A stretch of 64,000 bases of DNA, from positions 4,340,001-4,404,000 of the forward strand of contig OZ244625.1 in the NCBI GenBank assembly GCA_965218555.1, read 5' to 3'. The position numbers and the translations under genes are program-made. The stretch is from JAPPLB01 sp965218555 (GTDB lineage: Bacteria > Acidobacteriota > Terriglobia > Bryobacterales > UBA6623). Positions 52,523-62,058 of the stretch are shown here, piece by piece. How positions within the stretch are numbered: the stretch's first letter is position 1; each line of letters starts with the position of its first letter. The notes under the pieces were generated by a model. That model did not search any database, had not been told where the DNA came from, and saw nothing but the letters and a program-made list of their open reading frames with translations.

Positions 52523-54421
52523 ATGATGAAGACGATATCCGATGTGTTCGAGATCAGGGCGGGAGTGCAAGAGCGTTACGCCGATGTGGTGACGCCGAGA
52601 GCCCTTTCGGTGCTCGCTGAGTTGGCCGGGCTTGACAGCGATCGCAAGGCTCTGATGCAGGCCCGATTGGAACGCCGCCGCCGGCGAGCGCAGCAGGGTG
52701 AAAGGATCCGTTTTTTGGACCCTGAATCCACGATCCCCCGGGCCGGGATCAAGGTCGCCGACGCTCGCGCCGGACGGTTCACCGGCTCCGCGATTCCCGA
52801 AGACCTGAAGCGCCAATGGGTGCAAGGGACCGGTCCCGGCGCCAAACCGCGCGCACCGTTGGCAAAGAGCATCCGCAATGTTGCGTATGCCTTGCTCTCC
52901 GGTGCTGACGGATGGATGTTCGATGGCGAGGACGCCCTGGGTCAGATCGAGACGATGTCTCTCGACAACCAGCGAAACCTCCGCTTGGCATTCTCGAAGG
53001 ACCCGATCTTTTTACAGGCGGCCGAGGGTGTGGCGGCGGAGATGAACGCCTGGGGGGAAGATTTCTTCGGACGAAAGATTGTGGAGGACTGGCGCCGGCA
53101 ACTTGACTTCACCGCCAAAATCTTTCGAGCTCGCGGCCTGCATCTGGATGATCGTCACATTCGCAACGCCGGCGGCAGCGGGTTTTCCGCGTCGATGGTC
53201 GACGCAGTCCTCTACATCGTCAGTAACCACGAGTCATTGGCACAACAGGGCGCCAGCCTCGTTCTGTACCTGCCGAAGATTCAGACGGTGGAGGAAGCCG
53301 CGCTGTGGCATGACATTCTCAGCGGCGTTGAGGCCTGCCTGGGGTTGTCGAGCGGAGCGATCAAGACATACGTTCTGATCGAGCAGCTTGAGGCCTCGTT
53401 CCAGTTGATGGAGATTCGTGCGGCCCTGGGGAACCGGTTTGTCGGATTCAATACGGGCCGCTGGGACTACATCAACAGCGTCGCTGATGCAATGGCCTGG
53501 GCTCCGGATTTCATCCACCCGAACATCGATGCGGTAGCCATGACCTACGGTTACATGCGGAATTACGAAGACCGGGTACGGCGGGCGACCAACACTCCCG
53601 ACAACAAGGGGCAGTGCGCACTCTGGCAAGGCGGCATGGAGCCCAACATCCCGGTCGGATCGGAAGCAGGCGTCTCCGAGAGCATGAAGAGAGCGGTTCT
53701 GGGCGCCGAACGGGAACAGAGAGAAGGGGCCAGCGGCAAGTGGGTGGCCCACTGGAAGATGGTGCATATTATCCGCCCGGTTTGGGAGAAGGCCGGCCAG
53801 GCGAACCAGGCCGGCCGGTCGTTCCCGCCTCTGTCCTACACGGATGCCGATGGCGACGGTTTGGTTCTTCTCGAGCCCGCCCCCCGGACGATCCGCGGGG
53901 CCAGGGACCTGATCAGCGTGGCTGTCCAGTACGGCAACGCCTTCGAACAAGGATTCCAGGCGGCTGCCCTCAAACCTGCGGACTTCTTCGGCAACGACGA
54001 CGTTCTCTACCTCATGGAAGACATGGCGACTGGCGAGATCCGGCTCAGCATCCTTTGGGAGTGGCTCCACAAGACGGCCGTACTCACGGCGGCGGATGCG
54101 GAAACCGGCGCAAAAGAAGGCGATCCTTTTACCGAAGAGATGTTCTCGCAACTCCTCTCTGAAGAATACGCCAAGCTTCAGCGAGCCGGAAACGTGGATG
54201 TCCACGACGACTCCAAAAGCACTACGCTCCCGGTTGCGAAAGTGGTGGTGGATGCCTACGTGAAAGTCGCTCAGAAAGCGCCCTGGATGGTTGACTTGCT
54301 CAATGTCAACCTGGGTGTCGAGCAGGAATCAACAGCACAGCAACGGACACGCGACTTTCTCGGGCGATTCGCCTCGCAGGGCATTCGCATCACCGAGAAT
54401 CTCGATTTCGCCTCCGGGTAG
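52523..54421 (+). CDS. aceB: Malate synthase
   Basis: About 632 aa. Condenses glyoxylate and acetyl-CoA to malate. Diagnostic blocks: LVLYLPKIQTVEEAALWHDI, YVLIEQLEASFQLMEIRAAL (catalytic Glu), GRWDYINSVADAMAW and MRNYEDRVRRATNTPDNKG. ATG 52523 and ATG 52526 are both possible; no strong ribosome site. It is longer than the usual A-type enzyme (about 530 aa), with extra N-terminal sequence. No isocitrate lyase is in the window. A TonB receptor starts 52 bases on. Confidence 0.9.
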   Translation: MMKTISDVFEIRAGVQERYADVVTPRALSVLAELAGLDSDRKALMQARLERRRRRAQQGERIRFLDPESTIPRAGIKVADARAGRFTGSAIPEDLKRQWVQGTGPGAKPRAPLAKSIRNVAYALLSGADGWMFDGEDALGQIETMSLDNQRNLRLAFSKDPIFLQAAEGVAAEMNAWGEDFFGRKIVEDWRRQLDFTAKIFRARGLHLDDRHIRNAGGSGFSASMVDAVLYIVSNHESLAQQGASLVLYLPKIQTVEEAALWHDILSGVEACLGLSSGAIKTYVLIEQLEASFQLMEIRAALGNRFVGFNTGRWDYINSVADAMAWAPDFIHPNIDAVAMTYGYMRNYEDRVRRATNTPDNKGQCALWQGGMEPNIPVGSEAGVSESMKRAVLGAEREQREGASGKWVAHWKMVHIIRPVWEKAGQANQAGRSFPPLSYTDADGDGLVLLEPAPRTIRGARDLISVAVQYGNAFEQGFQAAALKPADFFGNDDVLYLMEDMATGEIRLSILWEWLHKTAVLTAADAETGAKEGDPFTEEMFSQLLSEEYAKLQRAGNVDVHDDSKSTTLPVAKVVVDAYVKVAQKAPWMVDLLNVNLGVEQESTAQQRTRDFLGRFASQGIRITENLDFASG

Positions 54422-54473
54422 CTTTCGCATCCTGTGAAAGCTCATGGGGCTCCCTGAAGGTGGAGGAGGAAAT

Positions 54474-57341
54474 ATGACCGAAATGTTCAACCGATTAGAC
54501 GCTTCTCGATCTCGTCGATACGCTCGGGCAGTGCTGATCTCGCTGGCGGCACTGGCTTGGGGGGCCATGCTCTCGGTTCGGCCCGCCCTTGGGCAGACGC
54601 TCGAAGTCAAGGTCGTCGATCCGTTCTCCGACCCAGTGGTCAACGCAACGGTTGTGATCGGCGATCAGGAGGTGCCGACCGACGACAGCGGCTCCGCAAT
54701 TTTCCAAGGGCTGGGCTCCGGACCCCACTCCATCGTCGTCACGGCTCCGGACTTCGCGGCGGCAGTCGAGGATATAGCCGAGTCCGAAGGAACGGTCACG
54801 ATCACCCTCCAACTGCAGGCGGTCAGTGAAGTCATTGATGTGGAAGCCCATGTGGGCACCCGCTCGCAAGGCGTTCAACCACTCGAATCTGCGGTGCCCG
54901 TCGAAATTGTCCTGGGCGAGCGCCTGCGCGGTACCGGACAACTGGAGACCGGACGCGCGCTCCAGATGCAAGTGCCCTCCTTCAACTTCTCGAGCTCTAC
55001 GATCAGCGACGGGACGGACGCGCTTCGCCCGGCGACCCTGAGAGGTCTCGGCCCGGACCAGACTCTTGTTCTGGTCAACGGCAAGCGGCGGCACAACAGC
55101 GCGCTGATTCACGTCAACACTTCCGTCGGCCGAGGCACGGCAGGCACGGATATGAACGCCATCCCGATGGCAGCGATCGAGCGTATTGAGGTGCTTCGCG
55201 ACGGTGCGGCGGCCCAGTACGGATCGGACGCAATCGCCGGGGTCATCAACCTGGTGCTCAAGGACAGTCCGGGCTTCACGATGGACACGGCATGGGGTCA
55301 GACGTACTCCGGCGATGGCGGTACCTTCGTGCACAGCATGCACGGCGGATGGGCGGCGGATAACGGCGCATTCATCAACATGACCTTCGAGACCCGCAAC
55401 CGCGAGCGCACCAATCGCGCCGGCTGGAGCGCCCGCACTCAATACCCGCTTGTGGACTGCGCGCTGGACGCTCCGTACGCAATCGGCACGGGCGCGGGAA
55501 ACCCGGGAGCCGGAACGCCCGGCAGGTGCTTCGACCCGCGCGAGTACACTTTCCATCGCAAGAATTTCAGGATCGGCGACCCCGACAGCGAACAGTACAG
55601 CGTCTACTACAACGCCGGGGTCCCCATCGGGAAACGAGCCACCTTCTACTCTTTCGGCGGTTGGACGCAACGCGACAATCAGAGCACCGGCTTCTATCGC
55701 CGAGCCAACGTCAGCAACACCGTCACCGCATTCTATCCGGATGGATTCCTTCCCGAGATCAACACCGACATCTCCGACATTTCGTTCGTGGCCGGAGTCG
55801 ACTTTGCCATGGTTTCCGGCTGGAATTTCGACTTGAGCGTAAATCACGGCCGCAACATGTTTGACTTCCTCATTACCAATTCGAACAATGCGACCTACGG
55901 CACGGCCAGTCCCCTCCAAGCCGACTCGGGAGGCCCGCGGTTCGACCAGACGGCCTTCAACTTCGACGCTTCGCGCGAATTCGAGGGCGTCGGGCGGACG
56001 ATGAATCTGGCCTTTGGCGCCGAAGTCCGGCAAGACCGCTACGGGATTCGCGCCGGAGAGCCCATCTCTTACCTGAATTGCAAGGACGATCCGAGTGTGA
56101 GCGACAAGTCCTCGTGCTTAGCGGCTCCGGCCGGCATCCAGGTGTTCCCGGGCTTTCAGAGAGATGTCGATGAGGGCCGTACCAATATCGGCGCCTACGG
56201 CGACTTGGAGTTTACCTTCAATGACAAGTTCCGAATCGGAACGGCGGGCCGGCTCGAGCGTTACAGTGACTTCGGGACTTCCCTGACCGGCAAGTTCTCG
56301 ACGCGCTACGACTTCAATCCCCTCTTTGCGGTGCGCGGCAGCGTCAACACGGGTTTCCGCGCGCCCTCGCTGCACCAACTCTACTTCACCAACGTCAGCA
56401 CGCAGTTCGTGACCAATGCGGCGGGTGAAACCGTGGCCCAGGAGCGTGGGACCTACCGCAACGACAGCTCGGTGGCCAAGGCGCTGGGCATCCCTGACCT
56501 GAAGCAAGAGCAGTCGCTCAACTTCAGCGGCGGGATCGTAGCTCGATTCAGCCCCACCACATCCCTTACGGTGGACGCCTTCCGCGTCAAGGTGAGGGAC
56601 CGCATTGTCATCAGCGGGTCGTTCACCGAGAGCAAGCTGAGCGGTGTTCCGGAGGCCATCGCCGGCTTGGCGGCGGTCAACGCCACCGCGGCGCAGTTCT
56701 TTACGAACGCTGCCGAGACGGTGACTTCGGGCATGGAGTTCTCGTTCAGCAGCTTGCACGCCTGGCGCAACGGATCGGTGCTCGACTTCGGAGTCTCAGG
56801 CATGCTGGTGAATACCGAACTGGAGGGCAGCATCAACGCCCCGCTGCTGTTGGCAGGGCTCGAGGACATTATCTTCGGAGGCCAGGACCGCTCCATCCTC
56901 ACCGAGTGGCAGCCGAATACCCGTGTTCAGGGAATGCTGGACTACAGCATCGGACCGTTCAAAGTCGGAGGGGCGCTCCGCTACTTCGGAAGCTACTGGG
57001 TCCAAGAGGGCGGTAGCTTGGGTGAGAAGCCTTGCGGGGCGGCCGGCTTCTCGGCGAGCGCCCTGGGTGGCTCGCGCCAGCAGTTCTGCGGCAAGTTCGT
57101 CACCGACATGCATTTCGGCTACAAGATCTTCAAAAATACCGAGTTGACTGTCGGAGCCCAGAACCTGCTCAACACGGTGCCTGACCAGAACCTTGTAGGT
57201 CAGACCCGTAGCGGCAGGCTCGAGGACTCGAGTGGCCGCGTGATCATCGACTCGCCCGGGATCTTTGTTTTCTCTCGCCGTGCGGCTCCGTTCGGCTTTA
57301 ACGGCGGTTTTTACTATACCCGCCTCAGTGTTCGATTCTAG
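54474..57341 (+). CDS. TonB-dependent receptor with N-terminal CarboxypepD_reg-like domain
   Basis: About 955 aa. GGAGGAGG before ATG 54474, a signal peptide (AVLISLAALAWGAMLSVRPALG), a carboxypeptidase-regulatory-like domain (about 40-130), the plug (RGLGPDQTLVLVNGKRRHNSAL; IEVLRDGAAAQYGSDAIAGVINLVLK) and a 22-strand barrel ending in YYTRLSVRF. It imports an unknown large ligand; this plug type is common among receptors for carbohydrates and other organics. No TonB/ExbBD genes are nearby. Confidence 0.92.
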   Translation: MTEMFNRLDASRSRRYARAVLISLAALAWGAMLSVRPALGQTLEVKVVDPFSDPVVNATVVIGDQEVPTDDSGSAIFQGLGSGPHSIVVTAPDFAAAVEDIAESEGTVTITLQLQAVSEVIDVEAHVGTRSQGVQPLESAVPVEIVLGERLRGTGQLETGRALQMQVPSFNFSSSTISDGTDALRPATLRGLGPDQTLVLVNGKRRHNSALIHVNTSVGRGTAGTDMNAIPMAAIERIEVLRDGAAAQYGSDAIAGVINLVLKDSPGFTMDTAWGQTYSGDGGTFVHSMHGGWAADNGAFINMTFETRNRERTNRAGWSARTQYPLVDCALDAPYAIGTGAGNPGAGTPGRCFDPREYTFHRKNFRIGDPDSEQYSVYYNAGVPIGKRATFYSFGGWTQRDNQSTGFYRRANVSNTVTAFYPDGFLPEINTDISDISFVAGVDFAMVSGWNFDLSVNHGRNMFDFLITNSNNATYGTASPLQADSGGPRFDQTAFNFDASREFEGVGRTMNLAFGAEVRQDRYGIRAGEPISYLNCKDDPSVSDKSSCLAAPAGIQVFPGFQRDVDEGRTNIGAYGDLEFTFNDKFRIGTAGRLERYSDFGTSLTGKFSTRYDFNPLFAVRGSVNTGFRAPSLHQLYFTNVSTQFVTNAAGETVAQERGTYRNDSSVAKALGIPDLKQEQSLNFSGGIVARFSPTTSLTVDAFRVKVRDRIVISGSFTESKLSGVPEAIAGLAAVNATAAQFFTNAAETVTSGMEFSFSSLHAWRNGSVLDFGVSGMLVNTELEGSINAPLLLAGLEDIIFGGQDRSILTEWQPNTRVQGMLDYSIGPFKVGGALRYFGSYWVQEGGSLGEKPCGAAGFSASALGGSRQQFCGKFVTDMHFGYKIFKNTELTVGAQNLLNTVPDQNLVGQTRSGRLEDSSGRVIIDSPGIFVFSRRAAPFGFNGGFYYTRLSVRF

Positions 57342-57497
57342 ATCACATTCAGTTGCTTGCTCGCGCTGGCGCGGGGACGGACTTCATGACTTGCCGCGCC
57401 GCCCCCGCGCCGTCTTCCGGCACAGCGCTGCCGGTTTCGCCTTCCGAAGAGGACATGAAGAGACCGACCGCGGCCCGCTCAAACAGAGCGTTGCAAG

Positions 57498-58235
57498 CTA
57501 AGGTGTCTTCTCGCCGGGCGGCGTGCGAAGCTGAATGCAAACTTCGTTACCGAATGCCGGGAAGATTGCCGCCAGAAACTGATTGAGGCGGACCCAAGCC
57601 TGATAGTTTTCGAGGCGGCTGCCGGTCCAGCGAAGGATGTGCGAGCCGGCAAAAACCTCCACTTCGAGTCCTAGCCGGGCCGCCAGCCGTTTCCACATTT
57701 TCGGATGGAAGGCGGTGACGTGCTGCCCAAGCTGCCGTTTCCCCGACTGCAGTTCACGGTTGTATCGCCGCTGATAGTACGCCGCCACTGGTCTCGACAG
57801 CACAGGAGAGCCCACCAGCAGGACTCCGCCGGGTTTCAGAACACGGATTGCTTCGCCGAGTGCGTCTTCCGGGTTTCTGAGGTGCTCGAGGATATGTGAG
57901 CAGACGATGATGTCAGCCGAATCGTCGGCGAGCGGTATGGACTGCTCGAGATTGCATTCGTGAAGTTCGTCATACCCGGCAACCATGACGTGCTGATTGG
58001 CGACGTTACGGTCCAGCCCGATCCAGTGGGCGCCGGGTACGTGCGGCGCAAGGCTTCTCAGCAATCCGATTTCGGAGCCGACGTCCACAATGGTCGGGCC
58101 CCGGTCCAGGCGGCGTGTCTCATCCAGGATCCCCTGATACACCCACCAGTAGCGCAGCAGGCGGAAAGGGTATCTTGTCCGCTTGGCGCCTTCTCGCAGC
58201 GGCAGCGCCTGCAGCGGCTTGTGAAAGTCCTCCAT
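57498..58235 (-). CDS. SAM-dependent methyltransferase, class I
   Basis: About 245 aa. The SAM-binding motif is IVDVGSEIGLL with the acidic end of strand 2 in WIGLDRN and the motif ADIIVCSHILEHLRNPEDALGEAIRVLKPGG, as in Methyltransf_11 proteins. The C-terminal LAAIFPAFGNEVCIQL is hydrophobic. The start is uncertain: ATG 58235 begins the similar part, but a TTG at 58337 keeps the frame open. Substrate unknown; related enzymes modify glycans or lipids. Confidence 0.82.
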   Translation of the reverse strand: MEDFHKPLQALPLREGAKRTRYPFRLLRYWWVYQGILDETRRLDRGPTIVDVGSEIGLLRSLAPHVPGAHWIGLDRNVANQHVMVAGYDELHECNLEQSIPLADDSADIIVCSHILEHLRNPEDALGEAIRVLKPGGVLLVGSPVLSRPVAAYYQRRYNRELQSGKRQLGQHVTAFHPKMWKRLAARLGLEVEVFAGSHILRWTGSRLENYQAWVRLNQFLAAIFPAFGNEVCIQLRTPPGEKTP

Positions 58236-58404
58236 GGGATCGAGCGGCCACGAGAGCAACTGAAATCGGCATCTGATTCTCTCTCGCAGCAAGCGTGTTC
58301 GATCCCCGGTGCAGGAGGTTCCTGTATGTGAAAACAAGCAAACCCGAAAAGGACCTCCGATTCTAACCGCTTGCTGCTGGGGCTGTCAGCGAAGAGTACC
58401 TAAG

Positions 58405-58955
58405 TGTTGGCGCAAGGTGAGAAGTTCTCCTGGTGAGCAAAACAGAACGTTCCCCTTCGGCTCGAGGTACTGAAGCCCTTCAGTCTTGTTTTTGCCGCCC
58501 CGGCCGGCATAGCATGACGACAGGGAGGCTAGGCTGCCGCGCCCGAGGCGCGTTCGTCCTGTCGAAAAGCGCTGCACCGGATGCGCGGGCGTTGCGGGCG
58601 GACGACCTCCGGCCCAGGCGCATCGAGGGCGTGTCTTTCTCGCAAATCCGGTGTCTGCAGGGCCGTTCGGTTCGCCGTGGATGCGCAAGGGTCGCACAAC
58701 CAAAAACCGCCGCCCGGACCGCTGCGCCCGCCGCCCAGTCACTGCTTGCCTGCCCAGAATTGCCCGGAATTGCCCGGAATTGCCCGGCAAAATATTGCCC
58801 CTGAGCAAGTGTCCGCGCACCGTCCGCCGTTCTCGGTGGGCCTCACGACGAGCGCCGATAGCCGCAGCTCCTGTCGCCCTGCGGGCAGCTTCCGCTGCGG
58901 CGAACGCAAAATGAACCCATGCTGAGAAAGGGGAACGTTCTATATTGCGTTGACA
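58405..58955 (+). mobile_element. Dispersed non-coding mobile repeat, copy B
   Basis: 551 bp matching copy A in three blocks (about 58407-58530, 58661-58754 and 58791-58955). Ends are TGTTGGCGCAA and, inward from the right, TGTCAACGCAA. Flanked by a 15-bp direct repeat (58390-58404 and 58956-58970, 13 of 15 identical; core GAAGAGTACCT). The segment 58531-58660 is unrelated to copy A. An extra palindromic insert of about 41 bases sits near 58866-58906. It lies between the methyltransferase and ceramidase-like genes. Confidence 0.77.
58754..58790 (+). repeat. Short tandem repeat, unit AATTGCCCGG
   Basis: Three copies of a 10-bp unit, then a partial copy, lie between conserved blocks 2 and 3 of mobile repeat copy B, at the site where copy A has its CTATGGCGCGG repeats. 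Confidence 0.75.
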
Positions 58956-59129
58956 TGAAGAGTACCTGAGGATTTTCTGAACCAATGGATGCAGCGCCTG
59001 GAAGCCGGCCGTGTAAAGTGTCATGTGTAACGCCACATTAAAACGCCAAACGAAGCTAATCCGACCTCCGCACACCTGCAAGCTCCGAAAATGCGCCCCA
59101 ATGTGCGATCAGGTTGAGTATCCGTCATC

Positions 59130-60545
59130 ATGAAGCCAGTAAGAGACAACTACGCAAAAGAAATCGCATCGAACGCCGTCGATCGCCGAACGTTCCTCCA
59201 AACAACGCTGGCCGGGACGGGCCTGCTGGCCGCTCGTTGCTCGGACACGACCGTGAACACATTGCACCTCTGTCCCTTCCGATTTGACGTCACGCCGCCG
59301 CTCGGCCATTCCCTGTGTGGCGGATGGATTCAGCCCGTCGTCGGCGTGGACGATCCTCTGGAGGCCATAGGGTTCGTGTTGCTGGGTCTCGACGAGCCCA
59401 TCGTGATCTGCGTCGTCGATTGGACCGGTATTCTGAACGCCGCTCATTTCACCTGGCGCCAAGCTCTCGCCGAGGCGGCGGGCACAACGCCCGAGCGTGT
59501 CGCTCTGCAAAGCGTGCACCCGCACAATGCGCCCTTCGCCTGCCTGGACGCGCAGGAGATCGTCGCGCAGTACCCGGAACTGCCTCCAACACTCGACCTC
59601 GCATTCTTCCAGAGCTGCGTGGAGAGGAGTCAAGACGCGGTGAGCAAGGCCTTGACGCAACCGCGGCAGGTCACCGCCGTCGCCCACGGGCAAGCCCGTG
59701 TCGAGAAGGTCGCGTCCAATCGGCGGATTCTGGGTGATGACGGCAAGGTCGGCGCGCAACGAGGAAGCAGTTCACGCAACCCCGAACATCATCGTTTGCC
59801 CGAGGGAGTGATCGATCCTTGGCTCAAGACGGTGGCGTTCTACGACAACTCCAAGAAGGTCGCGGCATGCCACTACTATGCCTGCCATCCGATGAGTTAC
59901 TACGGCGACGGCCGCGTCAGCGCCGACTTCTGCGGCTTGGCGCGCCGGCAGCGGCAGCGCGGAGAGCCGGACTGTCTGCACCTCTATTTCAACGGCTGTG
60001 GGGGCAATGTCGGGGCCGGCAAATATAACGACGGTTCGAAGCCCATGCGCCGCGTTTTGACCGAGCGCATGTACCAGGCGATCGCCAAGTCGGAAGCGGA
60101 TCTCCGGCCGGAGCCCATCGAGTCGATCGCCTGGCGCACGGTGCCATTCCTGCCGGAACCGCATCCCCGCTTCGATGCCGACGAGATCGCCGCGCAGATT
60201 GCCGACCCGTCCCGCATCGTCGTAGGCCGCAATCGTCCCTCGTACACATTGGCCTACATGCGCCGGTTCGCTCGTGGGGAACCCATCGTCGTCAGCAGCC
60301 TTCGAGTCAACAACATTTCCATGCTGCACCTGCCTGCGGAGTGTTTCGTCGAATACCAGTTGCGGGCGCAAGAGATGCAACCGGAGCGCTTTGTTGCGAC
60401 CGCGGCTTATGGCGATGACGGCCCCTGGTACATCCCCACGAAAGAAGCCTATCCACAAGGCGGCTACGAAGTGAGCGTCGCCTGGTGTGACCCGAAGGTC
60501 GACGACCTGCTAACGACCGCTGTGCGAGAGCTATTGGTTTCCTAG
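59130..60545 (+). CDS. Ceramidase-like N-terminal domain protein, Tat signal
   Basis: 471 aa. The twin-arginine signal DRRTFLQTTLAGTGLLAA is at about 18-35. The mature part resembles the N-terminal catalytic domain of neutral/alkaline non-lysosomal ceramidase: VTPPLGHSLCGGW, VHPHNAP, the zinc-site block YYACHPMSYYG and FNGCGGNVGAGKYND. Bacterial relatives without the C-terminal domain are often carried by acidobacteria and planctomycetes and may act on other amides. Cleavage of ceramide is not proven. Confidence 0.82.
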   Translation: MKPVRDNYAKEIASNAVDRRTFLQTTLAGTGLLAARCSDTTVNTLHLCPFRFDVTPPLGHSLCGGWIQPVVGVDDPLEAIGFVLLGLDEPIVICVVDWTGILNAAHFTWRQALAEAAGTTPERVALQSVHPHNAPFACLDAQEIVAQYPELPPTLDLAFFQSCVERSQDAVSKALTQPRQVTAVAHGQARVEKVASNRRILGDDGKVGAQRGSSSRNPEHHRLPEGVIDPWLKTVAFYDNSKKVAACHYYACHPMSYYGDGRVSADFCGLARRQRQRGEPDCLHLYFNGCGGNVGAGKYNDGSKPMRRVLTERMYQAIAKSEADLRPEPIESIAWRTVPFLPEPHPRFDADEIAAQIADPSRIVVGRNRPSYTLAYMRRFARGEPIVVSSLRVNNISMLHLPAECFVEYQLRAQEMQPERFVATAAYGDDGPWYIPTKEAYPQGGYEVSVAWCDPKVDDLLTTAVRELLVS

Positions 60546-60678
60546 CGAAGAGTCTGCGCCGGCTCCCCGATTCGGGCCAGCTTGCTCACATAGGGCGGGG
60601 AAATGGTGGCGATCGGCCGAAGTGCCGTAAGCTGGGAGGACCCCGGCGGGGGTTAATTCATTCAGGAGGGTATGTCTG

Positions 60679-61896
60679 ATGTCACGTTTTCACATGAATC
60701 GTCGTTCCTGGCTTCGCGGTCTGGCGGGCGCAGGAGCGCTGGTCGGTCTCGACGCCATGTTCACCGCCGAGCGAACCGATGCGGCTGCGGTGGGACCGAA
60801 CGACAGTATCAAGGTCACCAAGATTGACACCTTCGTCTTGGAGAACTCGTGGGTCTTCGTGAAGGTCTCGACCGACGCCGGGATCGTCGGCTGGGGTGAA
60901 ATGCTCAAGGATGACGCCAAGGCCTGCGCCGCCGGCGCGTTGGAAGTCGGCGACTACCTCATCGGGCAGGACCCTTGCCGTGTCGTTCACCACTGGCAGG
61001 CGATTCACCGTGGGGCGTTCTACCGCGGAGGTCCGATCAAGACAGCGATCACGAGCGGGATCGATCAGGCGTTGTGGGATATCAAGGGCAAGGTCTACGG
61101 TGTCCCGGTCTACAAGCTTCTCGGCGGACCCACACGCGCCCGGGTCCGAGTGTACGGCCGCATCAGCGAAGAAACCGGCGTCAATGCGATGAAGACCGGT
61201 CCGCGCGGCAAAGAGCGTCAGGCCATCAAGTACATCGAGGGTCAGAAGTTCGTCGACGAGGTCGTTGAGCGCTTCAAGGCCCTTCGTGACAGGTACGGCG
61301 ACGAAGTGGATATCGGTCTGGACTTCCACGGCGCTGTGCAGCCACCGACGGCGCTCCTTCTGATGAAGGCGCTCGAGCCCTACAACCCATGGTTCTACGA
61401 AGAGATCATCCAAGCGCTCAACGTCGACGTCATGGCGGAATTGGCGCGCAAGACGCACATCCCGATCGCCACCGGTGAGCGGATCTTCACGAAATGGGGT
61501 TTCAAGGAGATCCTCGAAAAGCGGGCGGCGGCCATTCTTCAACCGGATGTCTGCTACGCGGGCGGCATCACCGAGCTGAAGATCATCGCGGGCATGGCCG
61601 AGGCATACTACTCGCCTCTGGCGCCTCATAACCCGCAAGGGCCGTGTTCGCTGGCGGCGAGTTTTCAGGTGGCGGCATCCATTCCGAATTTCCTCATTCA
61701 GGAACGCGGCGACAACGAGTACTTGGATCTGCTCGCCAAGCCGATGCCGCCGGTTCGCAACGGACACCGGCCGCTGTTGACCGACCCGGGTCTCGGGATC
61801 ACGATCGACGAAGACAAGCTGATGGCGCAGGTGGGCGAGCCGAGAGAGTACCGTCCGCGGTTCGATCCGGATGACGGCTCCGTCGTTGACTGGTAG
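60679..61896 (+). CDS. Galactonate-dehydratase-like enolase-superfamily protein, Tat signal
   Basis: 405 aa. AGGAGG nine bases before ATG 60679. NRRSWLRGLAGAGALVGL is a twin-arginine signal. Metal ligands are in LDFHGAV (Asp), YEEII (Glu) and TGERI (Glu), and the His residues of DFHG and APHNP match the catalytic pair of D-galactonate dehydratase. Product would be 2-keto-3-deoxygalactonate or an analogue. It lies 133 bases after the ceramidase-like gene. Confidence 0.87.
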   Translation: MSRFHMNRRSWLRGLAGAGALVGLDAMFTAERTDAAAVGPNDSIKVTKIDTFVLENSWVFVKVSTDAGIVGWGEMLKDDAKACAAGALEVGDYLIGQDPCRVVHHWQAIHRGAFYRGGPIKTAITSGIDQALWDIKGKVYGVPVYKLLGGPTRARVRVYGRISEETGVNAMKTGPRGKERQAIKYIEGQKFVDEVVERFKALRDRYGDEVDIGLDFHGAVQPPTALLLMKALEPYNPWFYEEIIQALNVDVMAELARKTHIPIATGERIFTKWGFKEILEKRAAAILQPDVCYAGGITELKIIAGMAEAYYSPLAPHNPQGPCSLAASFQVAASIPNFLIQERGDNEYLDLLAKPMPPVRNGHRPLLTDPGLGITIDEDKLMAQVGEPREYRPRFDPDDGSVVDW

Positions 61897-62058
61897 CGTC
61901 ACCGTCGAGATTCGTGGGCCGGGGTGGAGGCGGGTTCTTACAGGAGTCGCGGGCTGACGAGTGGTGCTGGACTCCAGGACTTACGCAAGGTCCTCGTCCG
62001 CGGCAAGGCCCTCAACAACAGCAGGGCCGAATGCCGTTGCTATGATCCCCTTTAGGCC

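Noticed and set aside
54495..56033. 512-codon minus-strand frame
   Set aside because: Antisense of the TonB-dependent receptor.
58386..59081. 231-codon minus-strand frame
   Set aside because: Lies over mobile repeat copy B; the matching region in copy A breaks the frame, so it is not a conserved gene.
60682..61902. 406-codon minus-strand frame
   Set aside because: Antisense of the galactonate-dehydratase-like gene, whose active site is intact.
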